The notes beneath the pieces are model-generated. The model saw nothing but the letters and a program-made list of their open reading frames with translations. It ran no database searches and was not told the DNA's origin. This document shows, piece by piece, positions 1-4,918 of a DNA stretch of 6,274 bases. Made by a program: the position numbers and the translations under genes. Each line of letters begins with the position of its first letter. Position 1 is the stretch's first letter. Source of the DNA: Treponema sp. UBA937 (GTDB lineage: Bacteria > Spirochaetota > Spirochaetia > Treponematales > Breznakiellaceae); contig DBDH01000077.1 in assembly GCA_002293455.1 (NCBI GenBank), positions 29,638-35,911 on the forward strand, read 5' to 3'.

Positions 1-27
1 CTGATTTATGCTCGATGCATAAATCAG
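1..27. repeat. 11-bp perfect inverted repeat (hairpin) beyond the trhA stop
   Basis: CTGATTTATGC (1-11) pairs perfectly with GCATAAATCAG (17-27), leaving a 5-nt loop. It lies 7 bp past the trhA stop codon on the minus strand, so it could be a transcription terminator for that gene. The stem is AT-rich, and any U-tract would fall outside the window, so this cannot be decided here. The last bases of the right arm overlap the outer end of the inverted repeat that brackets trhA. Confidence 0.55.
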
Positions 28-40
28 TGTTACCTTAGCT
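23..40. repeat. Left copy of the 18-bp inverted repeat bracketing trhA
   Basis: ATCAGTGTTACCTTAGCT here is the inverse of AGCTAAGGTAACATTGAT at 776-793, with 17 of 18 bases matching and the inner 13 perfect. It contains the trhA stop codon (TAA on the minus strand, 35-37). No transposase is encoded between the copies and I see no flanking target duplication. Confidence 0.8.
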
Positions 41-727
41 CATGAACCAGATAGACCACCAATGACAAACCGCGCCGATCAGCACAAAAACGTGCCAGGC
101 TACATGGGTTCCCCGGCGGATTTTTTGAATATACCAGATAGTCCCCAGAGTGTAGGCAATGCCTCCTGAGATAAGAAGAATAAGACTGATCCGGGGAACC
201 GCTTTGTACAGGGGATTCCACCCAACAACGATAGCCCAGCCCATGAGGATATATACGGCAATTTCGATTTTTTTAAGCGGCTTATAATTTACGGCATAGA
301 AAACGATTCCCAGCACAGCAAGCGCCCACTCTATTCCAAAGAGAGTCCACCCAAAAGGACCTTTGAACACGGTTAAGCAAAAGGGCGTATAGGTTCCCGC
401 AATGAGCAGATAAATAGCGGAATGATCCAATATCCGAAAAATCTGTTTTGTCATTTCATGTTCGATTGCGTGATACAACGTCGATGCAAGAAACATACAA
501 ATTAAACAAGCTGTATAGATGATGTAAGAACTTACTGCCAAAGCGCCGCCGCCCCTGCCGCCCAGGAGCTCATTTGCCCGGAGCGTAAGAAGCACAAGCC
601 CCGCGATTGCCAGAAGCGCTCCTATTCCGTGAAGAATTGCGTTCGCTATTTCTTCACCAGGAGTTTGAAAAGGCAGCGGCGGTAACTTTTTATCCATTTT
701 ACTCGATACAGTTCGCATACTTGACAA
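35..727 (-). CDS. trhA: PAQR/hemolysin III family seven-helix membrane protein (TrhA-like)
   Basis: This is a 230-residue inner-membrane protein of the hemolysin III (PAQR) family, normal in length. Bacterial members are tied to membrane fluidity/lipid homeostasis; the older haemolysin label is weakly founded. About seven hydrophobic helices are visible, near residues 32-50, 64-84, 99-119, 125-145, 152-172, 178-198 and 210-229. The family's metal-site residues are all present: S82-x3-H86 in helix 2, D101 in RILDHS, and H208-x3-H212 in the last helix. By analogy with adiponectin receptors, the three His bind zinc. The TTG start at 727 is preferred because AGAGGA (734-739) lies 6 nt upstream; ATG 718 and ATG 697 are in-frame alternatives with poorer spacing. 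The gene follows rlmJ on the same strand after a 76-bp gap, and an imperfect 18-bp inverted repeat brackets it, one copy covering the stop codon. Family assignment is firm; the physiological role is inferred. Confidence 0.93.
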   Translation of the reverse strand: MSSMRTVSSKMDKKLPPLPFQTPGEEIANAILHGIGALLAIAGLVLLTLRANELLGGRGGGALAVSSYIIYTACLICMFLASTLYHAIEHEMTKQIFRILDHSAIYLLIAGTYTPFCLTVFKGPFGWTLFGIEWALAVLGIVFYAVNYKPLKKIEIAVYILMGWAIVVGWNPLYKAVPRISLILLISGGIAYTLGTIWYIQKIRRGTHVAWHVFVLIGAVCHWWSIWFMS

Positions 728-775
728 TTTACATCCTCTGCTAACTTAGACAAGCAAAAACTCTAAAGGTTGCAA

Positions 776-793
776 AGCTAAGGTAACATTGAT
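776..793. repeat. Right copy of the 18-bp inverted repeat bracketing trhA
   Basis: AGCTAAGGTAACATTGAT lies in the 76-bp gap between rlmJ and trhA, about 50 bp upstream of the trhA start. It is the inverse partner of 23-40. A transcript reading through from rlmJ would carry this copy in the trhA leader and the other at the end of the coding region, so the two mRNA ends could pair. Confidence 0.8.
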
Positions 794-803
794 AAAATTG
801 ACT

Positions 804-1646
804 CTAATCAGTATCTCCCCTGGCGGATTCTTCCCACTCCAGAAACCACGTTCCGTTCAACAATCCGGCCAAAGCAGGCATGTCCTGTTCAAGGACCGAC
901 TGTAATATCCAGGGAGGATTGTAAATGACAAGACCGCAGCCGTACATGCCCCGTTCTTCCGGTGATTTTTCCGAAAATTGCAGCTCGATACGGCAGCGAT
1001 TTCCTTGATAAAGATTCATGAGCGAAACGGGAAACGAAAGGGCATCCGGCCGGGCCAAAAGCGGGTACCAAATAATATAGGTTCCGGCGGAAAAGCGTTT
1101 TAAAGCCGCGGCGATATGTTTTTGTAAATCAATATAATCTGATTTGATTTCATAAGACGGATCGATGAGGATGCAGCCGCGCCGTGCCGGAGGCGGCAGG
1201 AGAGAAACAAAGCCTTTGGGTCCATCCGCTTTGATGATTTTAAAACGCCGGTCATTTTCCAGTTCCGCGTGTAAGAGCTCAAAGTCCCGCGGATGAAGCT
1301 CAAAACAATACGCTTTATCCTGCGGACGCATCAACCGTGCCGCGATTATGGAAGAACCTGGATACGTTTTGGAATTCTGCCAGAATGGAATAATAATTTC
1401 CCGGTAGCGATGTAAAAGCCATACTTCGGATGTTTCATCAATTACTCTGCCCGCACCGGAAAGCCATTCCCCGTTCTGCGCGGCATAGCCTTCACTCAAA
1501 TGATACAGGCCCGCTCCCGAATGGGTATCGGCATACATATAACCTTTTTCTTTCTGTCCTATGTAATCGAGGCATTGAATAAGAATCGCGTGTTTTAACA
1601 CATCGGCGGCATTGCCCGCGTGAAAGGCATGACGGTAACTAAGCAT
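804..1646 (-). CDS. rlmJ: RlmJ-like 23S rRNA (adenine-N6) methyltransferase
   Basis: This 280-residue protein has the same length as E. coli RlmJ (YhiR), the SAM-dependent enzyme that N6-methylates A2030 of 23S rRNA. Family landmarks appear in order: the N-terminal YRHAFHAGNAADVLKH (4-19), the SAM-binding ADTHSGAG segment (39-46), YPGSS followed by AARLMRPQD (95-110), FELHPRD (115-121), the catalytic motif IV IDPSYE (161-166), and IIWYPLL (191-197). Motif IV reads D-P-S-Y rather than the textbook D-P-P-Y. The D, first P and aromatic residue are kept, so activity is plausible. The ATG at 1646 lies inside the end of the upstream flavodoxin gene (8-nt overlap ATGCTTAG), which points to translational coupling and a shared transcript. 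Identification is strong; the exact target base is inferred from the family. Confidence 0.95.
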   Translation of the reverse strand: MLSYRHAFHAGNAADVLKHAILIQCLDYIGQKEKGYMYADTHSGAGLYHLSEGYAAQNGEWLSGAGRVIDETSEVWLLHRYREIIIPFWQNSKTYPGSSIIAARLMRPQDKAYCFELHPRDFELLHAELENDRRFKIIKADGPKGFVSLLPPPARRGCILIDPSYEIKSDYIDLQKHIAAALKRFSAGTYIIWYPLLARPDALSFPVSLMNLYQGNRCRIELQFSEKSPEERGMYGCGLVIYNPPWILQSVLEQDMPALAGLLNGTWFLEWEESARGDTD

Positions 1647-2115
1647 TCGCCTTTAACGCACCGCAAAATTTCCGTATCTTTTCATCCGAAACAGTACTGT
1701 GATAATCCGATGTTTTCGTAATTGCCCGCATCAGCATTTTGAGAAAAAAGTTAAGCGTTTTAGGATCGCAGATTCCGCCGATCATTTCTTTTGCCGAGGC
1801 GTGTTCTATAAGCACTTCCGGAAAATTCGCCGTAAAAGGTTCTTCTCTTTCACTGTTTTCAAGCCCGGCAATAAAAAGACCGAGTTTTTTCTTGAGCAGC
1901 ATATCAACATGATCTTTCGCGAAAGCCGCAGCCGCCTTGTGAATCGCACCGGCATATAACGGACCGCCGACAACAATACAATCAAATTGATTCAAATCCG
2001 GAACCGAATCTTTTTCTAACTCACAAAGCTGAGCTTGATTCATTTCATTCGCAATTTTCGCCGCCGAGGATCTTGTTCCCCCGTACTTTGAAGCAAATAC
2101 AACCAATGTTTTCAT
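1639..2115 (-). CDS. Flavodoxin-domain protein (HemG-like flavodoxin family)
   Basis: This 158-residue cytosolic protein has a flavodoxin fold. The N-terminal beta strand and FMN phosphate loop read LVVFASKYGGTRSSA (4-18), and a second flavin-contacting loop reads CIVVGGPLYAGAIHKA (46-61). The C-terminal part (126-153, KMLMRAITKTSDYHSTVSDEKI...) resembles the tail of flavodoxin-domain proteins annotated as HemG-like protoporphyrinogen oxidases. Haem synthesis is not demonstrated by anything nearby, so a general redox role is the safe call. The start is well supported: AAAAGGAG (2121-2128) lies 5 nt upstream of ATG 2115. The stop TAG overlaps the rlmJ start, so the two are likely cotranscribed. 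No linked reductase is visible. Confidence 0.85.
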   Translation of the reverse strand: MKTLVVFASKYGGTRSSAAKIANEMNQAQLCELEKDSVPDLNQFDCIVVGGPLYAGAIHKAAAAFAKDHVDMLLKKKLGLFIAGLENSEREEPFTANFPEVLIEHASAKEMIGGICDPKTLNFFLKMLMRAITKTSDYHSTVSDEKIRKFCGALKANA

Positions 2116-2177
2116 GATAACTCCTTTTGTTCTGTAATGCCAAAAAATCGATTTTTACTGTATATTAAACATGAAAT

Positions 2178-2204
2178 AAAAAACTGCCGAAACGAAATAT
2201 TCGG
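2178..2204 (-). terminator. Possible terminator of tRNA-Pro
   Basis: Read on the minus strand, CCGAA (2200-2204) can pair with TTCGG (2187-2191) across an 8-nt loop, and a run of six T follows (2178-2183). The upstream arm borrows the last acceptor-stem bases of the tRNA, so the hairpin competes with tRNA folding. The stem is short and the call is tentative. The same stretch is the leader of the flavodoxin gene, so readthrough from the tRNA promoter into that gene is possible. Confidence 0.35.
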
Positions 2205-2273
2205 GACGAGAGGACTCGAACCTCCGATATCTTGCTCCCAAAGCAAGCGCCTTAGCCACTAGGCAACATCCCG
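2201..2273 (-). tRNA. tRNA-Pro (anticodon TGG)
   Basis: The minus strand folds into a complete 73-nt cloverleaf. The acceptor stem is CGGGATG/CGTCCCG with one G-T pair, the D arm is GCCT/AGGC with an 8-nt loop, the anticodon stem is CTTGC/GCAAG around loop TTTGGGA, the variable loop has 5 nt, and the T arm is GGAGG/CCTCT with loop TTCGAGT. The anticodon at loop positions 34-36 is TGG, which reads proline codons. The C1-G72 pair, A73 discriminator and G37 agree with bacterial tRNA-Pro. CCA is not encoded (ATA follows A73), so it must be added by a nucleotidyltransferase. Confidence 0.97.
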
Positions 2274-2282
2274 TGATAATTT

Positions 2283-2311
2283 ATCATAGCAAAAAACATG
2301 AAGACCGTCAA
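2283..2311 (-). promoter_or_regulatory. Sigma-70-type promoter of tRNA-Pro
   Basis: On the minus strand, TTGACG (2306-2311) and TATGAT (2283-2288) are separated by exactly 17 bp and match the -35 and -10 consensus at 5 of 6 bases each. The tRNA 5' end lies 9 bp past the -10, so the primary transcript would have almost no leader. This is the best promoter match in the window. A 13-bp palindrome TGATAATTTATCA (2274-2286) covers part of the -10 and the predicted start. Confidence 0.85.
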
Positions 2312-2322
2312 TGAAGCCCCCT

Positions 2323-2351
2323 TTGTATTTCTTCTATCTCTATGGTATGTT
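2323..2351 (+). promoter_or_regulatory. Candidate promoter of the M15 peptidase gene
   Basis: TTGTAT (2323-2328) and TATGTT (2346-2351) are 17 bp apart, matching consensus at 3 and 4 of 6 positions. A start about 7 bp downstream would exclude the ATG at 2342 from the mRNA and fit the TTG start at 2381. A small inverted repeat, GTATG (2345-2349) and CATAC (2356-2360), overlaps the -10. The match is modest. Confidence 0.3.
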
Positions 2352-2380
2352 TATACATACACAAAAAAGGAGCGTGTTTT

Positions 2381-3391
2381 TTGTTTCGAGAAAAATGTGT
2401 TCATCATCACATTGCTGGTATAATCTTTTTTATTTTTGTTGTTTCATCCGGATACTGCGGCGCGCGCGCAGATCAAAAATCACCGCATGATGAATTAGCC
2501 CAGCAGCCTTTGCGTCCTATGGGAGCGTTCAGTCAACAGGAAGCCGAAGTCATCGAAAAATATGAACCGTCTCCGGCCGCCCCAAGCCGCGCGGAAGAAG
2601 TTATGACCGCCGTCTCCAGGGCGTATTCTCCCCAAATTGCAGGGCCTGCGGTTTTTCAAAATGATGATTGGACGGTAACGATTCGGGGAGAATTGTTTTA
2701 CTATGCCGAAGGAAGAATGCTTCCCGAACATCTTAAAGATGCATACGCGGAATATGATGCTCAGCCTTTTTACCGTTATCCCGAAAAACTTCCTCCCTGG
2801 GAGCCTGTGTCCGAAGAAGAAAGCGCGTCCCGAAGATCCATCAATAGCCGGCGCAGGGAAAATCCTCCAAAAAGGGCGCCCTTTTTCTTTGATGCCCTTT
2901 ACCGCGCCCGTTCCCGGACCGAATCTTATGCCCGCGTAAAGACGCTCAAATTTCTTGGCAGGAATATTATGGTTCATTACAATATTTTGGAACAGTTAGC
3001 CTTGGTTGAAGAAGAGATTAATCGCGCCGCTGAAACAAACGCAGAAATCCGTACATGGGTTGCCAATATCGAAACCATCACCGGCTGGAATTGGCGAAGC
3101 ATTGCGGACACCGAAAGCAGAAGTTTTCATTCTTACGGCGCCGCTTTGGATCTTCTTCCAACATCGTTTAAAGGTTTGCAAACATATTGGCTTTGGACCT
3201 CGGACTGGAATCCCGAATGGTGGAATGTTCCTTATACTCAAAGATTTCATCCGCCGGAAGAAATCATTCAAGCCTTTGAAAAATATGGATTCATCTGGGG
3301 CGGCAAATGGATGTTTTATGATACAATGCATTTTGAATATCGCCCGGAGATTTTGATTCTGAACGATATTGAGATGGCGGAGTATTATTAG
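2381..3391 (+). CDS. Exported M15-family zinc peptidase (D,D- or L,D-peptidase-like)
   Basis: This is a secreted metallopeptidase of the M15 (VanY/CwlK/Ply500-like) group, which cleaves peptidoglycan peptide stems. TTG 2381 is chosen because AAGGAG (2367-2372) lies 8 nt upstream and the resulting 336-residue protein begins with a classic signal peptide: a charged REK, a hydrophobic IAGIIFFIFVV core, and an ARA cut site near residue 30. Starting instead at ATG 2342 adds 13 residues with no ribosome binding site. The zinc motif SFHSYGAALD (248-257, ligands H250 and D257) and the terminal YDTMHFEY (313-320, ligand H317, catalytic-type D314) are intact. About 215 residues precede the catalytic motifs, including a charged Glu/Arg-rich stretch near 140-165; I recognise no named domain there. 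It acts outside the inner membrane. Exact bond specificity is not readable from the sequence. Confidence 0.9.
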   Translation: MFREKCVHHHIAGIIFFIFVVSSGYCGARADQKSPHDELAQQPLRPMGAFSQQEAEVIEKYEPSPAAPSRAEEVMTAVSRAYSPQIAGPAVFQNDDWTVTIRGELFYYAEGRMLPEHLKDAYAEYDAQPFYRYPEKLPPWEPVSEEESASRRSINSRRRENPPKRAPFFFDALYRARSRTESYARVKTLKFLGRNIMVHYNILEQLALVEEEINRAAETNAEIRTWVANIETITGWNWRSIADTESRSFHSYGAALDLLPTSFKGLQTYWLWTSDWNPEWWNVPYTQRFHPPEEIIQAFEKYGFIWGGKWMFYDTMHFEYRPEILILNDIEMAEYY

Positions 3392-3413
3392 TCGGGATGC
3401 TCTTCCATCTTTG

Positions 3414-3442
3414 TTGATTATGTATGCAAAACGCAGTAATAT
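3414..3442 (+). promoter_or_regulatory. Promoter and palindromic operator of the toxin-antitoxin operon
   Basis: TTGATT (3414-3419) and TAATAT (3437-3442) are spaced by 17 bp and serve as candidate -35 and -10. A perfect 10-bp palindrome, GTAATATTAC (3436-3445), lies over the -10. VapB/FitA-type antitoxins repress their own operon by binding palindromes at the promoter, so this is a natural operator candidate. Function is inferred from position and symmetry. Confidence 0.5.
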
Positions 3443-3463
3443 TACATATAAGAGGTGAATGAT

Positions 3464-3709
3464 ATGCCATTATTACAAGTCCGCGATGTTCCCGCAGATT
3501 TATATGAAACCCTTTCTATGGTTGCTGAGAATGAACACAGAAGCATTGCCCAGCAAACAATTGTCCTGCTCCGTTCCGCTCTTAACATGAAGGATAAAAG
3601 AATGTTACGAAGAAAAGCTGTCTTACAGGAAATTGAAAAATTGGAAATCAAGAATACTGATCATTTTCCTGACCCTTCCCAACTTATCCGTGAGGACCGT
3701 GACCGATGA
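3464..3709 (+). CDS. vapB: VapB/FitA-like ribbon-helix-helix antitoxin
   Basis: This 81-residue protein is the likely antitoxin of the PIN toxin that follows. The N-terminal LLQVRDVPADLYETLSMVA and the RSIAQQTIVLL segment match the ribbon-helix-helix DNA-binding fold of FitA/Arc-type antitoxins: a short beta strand followed by two helices. The C-terminal 35 residues are charged (KDKRMLRRK...EIEKLEIKN) and would wrap around the toxin. I prefer ATG 3464 to GTG 3455, because the GTG lies inside the Shine-Dalgarno AGAGGTG (3451-3457), which is 6 nt from ATG 3464. The stop overlaps the toxin start by four bases (ATGA). The fold assignment is confident; the exact antitoxin family name is less so. 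Confidence 0.85.
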   Translation: MPLLQVRDVPADLYETLSMVAENEHRSIAQQTIVLLRSALNMKDKRMLRRKAVLQEIEKLEIKNTDHFPDPSQLIREDRDR

Positions 3710-4104
3710 TTGTTGTATTGGACAGCAGCGCGGCTATAGAAATAATTTTGAACAGACAAAAAGCCGCACAATTCAAGGATGTTATTAACACCGCGGAAAA
3801 AGTCATCACATCGGATTTATACAGAATTGAGATAGTCAATGTTCTCTGGAAATATGTTAAAGCGGGTTTTTTAGAAAAGGATACAGCCAATAAACTGCTT
3901 ATGCTGGCAGAAAATTTGATAGACGAATTTATCGATATTGCTGAGAATAATGGAGAATCCTTGAATGAATCGATCCGTTTAAATCATTCAGCTTATGATA
4001 TGCTCTATTTCACTCTCGCCCGGAGGATGGGGGCTGTTCTGATAACGCTGGATGAAAAATTGATGTTATTAGCAAAGAAAGAAAAAATCACAACAGTAAA
4101 ATAA
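3706..4104 (+). CDS. vapC: VapC-like PIN-domain ribonuclease toxin
   Basis: This 132-residue protein is a complete PIN domain, the typical length of VapC/FitB toxins, which cut RNA (tRNA or rRNA in studied cases) using Mg2+ or Mn2+. All four expected acidic residues are present: D6 in VVLDSSA, E42 in YRIEIVN, D98 in HSAYDMLYFTLA, and D116 in ITLDEKL. The toxin therefore looks catalytically intact. Its ATG overlaps the antitoxin stop (ATGA), giving coupled translation and control from the upstream operator. Base composition is visibly more AT-rich than in the flanking housekeeping genes, consistent with acquisition. The RNA target cannot be read from the sequence. Confidence 0.93.
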   Translation: MIVVLDSSAAIEIILNRQKAAQFKDVINTAEKVITSDLYRIEIVNVLWKYVKAGFLEKDTANKLLMLAENLIDEFIDIAENNGESLNESIRLNHSAYDMLYFTLARRMGAVLITLDEKLMLLAKKEKITTVK

Positions 4105-4105
4105 A

Positions 4106-4148
4106 AAGAGATACAACCCCGGTTTCTGATGGTTTCCTCTTGTTTTTT
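4106..4148 (+). terminator. Weak candidate terminator after vapC
   Basis: AAGAG (4106-4110) can pair with CTCTT (4137-4141), and AACC (4115-4118) with GGTT (4131-4134) inside it. A T-run at 4143-4148 follows. The hairpin is interrupted, so efficiency is doubtful. The direct repeat GGTTTC occurs at 4121-4126 and 4131-4136. Confidence 0.35.
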
Positions 4149-4169
4149 CGATTAAATATAGAGTATAAA
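4140..4169 (+). promoter_or_regulatory. Candidate promoter of the membrane protein gene
   Basis: TTGTTT (4140-4145) and TATAAA (4164-4169) are 18 bp apart. The -10 matches consensus at 5 of 6, the -35 only at 3 of 6. It overlaps the T-run of the candidate vapC terminator. A start near 4176 would leave a very short leader before the ATG at 4190, so either the leader is minimal or transcription comes from upstream. Confidence 0.35.
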
Positions 4170-4172
4170 ATA

Positions 4173-4188
4173 GTTAGGAGAAACTAAC
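4173..4188 (+). promoter_or_regulatory. Small hairpin over the ribosome binding site
   Basis: GTTAG (4173-4177) pairs with CTAAC (4184-4188) around the loop GAGAAA. The Shine-Dalgarno TAGGAG (4175-4180) lies half in the stem and half in the loop, 9 nt before ATG 4190. The 5-bp stem is weak and regulation is speculative. Confidence 0.35.
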
Positions 4189-4189
4189 A

Positions 4190-4840
4190 ATGAGCATATT
4201 AGGGATTTCAGGAATGATCGGCGGTTTGCTTTGTGCCGTCGGAGATATTTTTTTTGATCTAAAAGGCAAAGGAAGCACAAAATCAGGACCAGCTAATACA
4301 ATTGAAAGCAATTGGACAAAAATGGCCTCTTGGCGTTTTCGTGTATCAATACTATTGGCGGCAATGGGCGTACCGATGTATTTACTTGGCTTTATTGGAA
4401 TGAGCAGGCAGCTTGCCATGAGCAATACTGTGTTGGGTACAACCTTTTTAATATTTTCCGTGATAGGTTCTTGCGGAGGATTTTTCATTCATACAATTCT
4501 TTGTCTCTTTCCGCTCATGAGGAAATCACTTAACAAAAACAACATCGAAGATGCTGTTCAGTTTGATATGTTCAAGGTTGTGTATCAAGCTATAAAGATT
4601 CCATTTGTTCTTATGTTTTGCAGCCTTGTGATAGTAACTTCAATCATACTGATCATTGCGATTCTGAGCGGACATCTGCATGTACCAATCATTTTTGTTG
4701 TGATAAATCCGTTAGGACTTATGCTGATTGGGTGGTTATTTCGTTTTATCAATAAAGATGTGTTTTCAGATTTGCCCGGTATTATTATGCCCAGTATTGG
4801 TATTGCAATGATTGGTCTCATGGTTGTTATAAGCGCATAG
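4190..4840 (+). CDS. Multi-pass membrane protein of unknown function (DUF6796-like)
   Basis: This 216-residue hydrophobic protein has about six membrane segments, near residues 4-22, 53-72, 82-107, 137-160, 164-186 and 195-214. A polar loop with GDIFFDLKGKG (18-28) and SNWTKMASWRF (40-50) sits between the first two. These conserved-looking features resemble small membrane proteins I associate with DUF6796, but I cannot confirm the family without a profile search. No enzyme or transporter motif is recognisable. TAGGAG 9 nt upstream supports the start. The gene follows the toxin-antitoxin pair after 85 bp and converges on serA, with a hairpin terminator between them. It shares the AT-rich composition of the toxin-antitoxin segment. 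It might be an integral-membrane accessory gene carried with that segment; function is unknown. Confidence 0.8.
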   Translation: MSILGISGMIGGLLCAVGDIFFDLKGKGSTKSGPANTIESNWTKMASWRFRVSILLAAMGVPMYLLGFIGMSRQLAMSNTVLGTTFLIFSVIGSCGGFFIHTILCLFPLMRKSLNKNNIEDAVQFDMFKVVYQAIKIPFVLMFCSLVIVTSIILIIAILSGHLHVPIIFVVINPLGLMLIGWLFRFINKDVFSDLPGIIMPSIGIAMIGLMVVISA

Positions 4841-4861
4841 ATGAAACAATTTGTATTCAAA

Positions 4862-4899
4862 AGATAAAAAATCCCCTGACAGAATCTATCAGGGGATTT
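4862..4899 (-). terminator. Strong intrinsic terminator of serA, possibly bidirectional
   Basis: AAATCCCCTGA (4869-4879) and TCAGGGGATTT (4889-4899) form an 11-bp perfect stem with a 9-nt loop. On the minus strand the stem runs into TTTTTTATCTTT, a good U-tract, 20 bp past the serA stop. The plus-strand membrane protein gene ends 28 bp before the stem and may also use it, though its U-tract is poor. Confidence 0.9.
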
Positions 4900-4918
4900 A
4901 TGGCCGAGTATCCGGAAA

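Noticed and set aside
23..793. Insertion sequence or transposon with the 18-bp repeats as terminal repeats
   Set aside because: The only enclosed gene is trhA, there is no transposase, and no target-site duplication flanks the repeats.
2342..2380. ATG start at 2342 for the M15 peptidase
   Set aside because: It has no Shine-Dalgarno and puts 13 non-signal-like residues ahead of a clean signal peptide; TTG 2381 has AAGGAG at 8 nt.
2450..2460. Lipoprotein signal (Cys in SSGYC) in the M15 peptidase
   Set aside because: A tyrosine just before the Cys does not fit a lipobox; the ARA site a few residues later fits ordinary signal peptidase.
2495..2977. Minus-strand 160-codon open frame inside the M15 gene
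   Set aside because: It is a shadow of the M15 coding frame with a low-complexity Arg/Gly/Phe-rich product and no start signals.
3411..3442. TTGTTG at 3411-3416 as the -35 of the toxin-antitoxin promoter
   Set aside because: Spacing to TAATAT would be 20 bp; the overlapping TTGATT gives 17 bp.
4174..4488. Minus-strand open frame opposite the membrane protein gene
   Set aside because: It lies antisense to the better-supported plus-strand gene, which has a Shine-Dalgarno and clear membrane segments.
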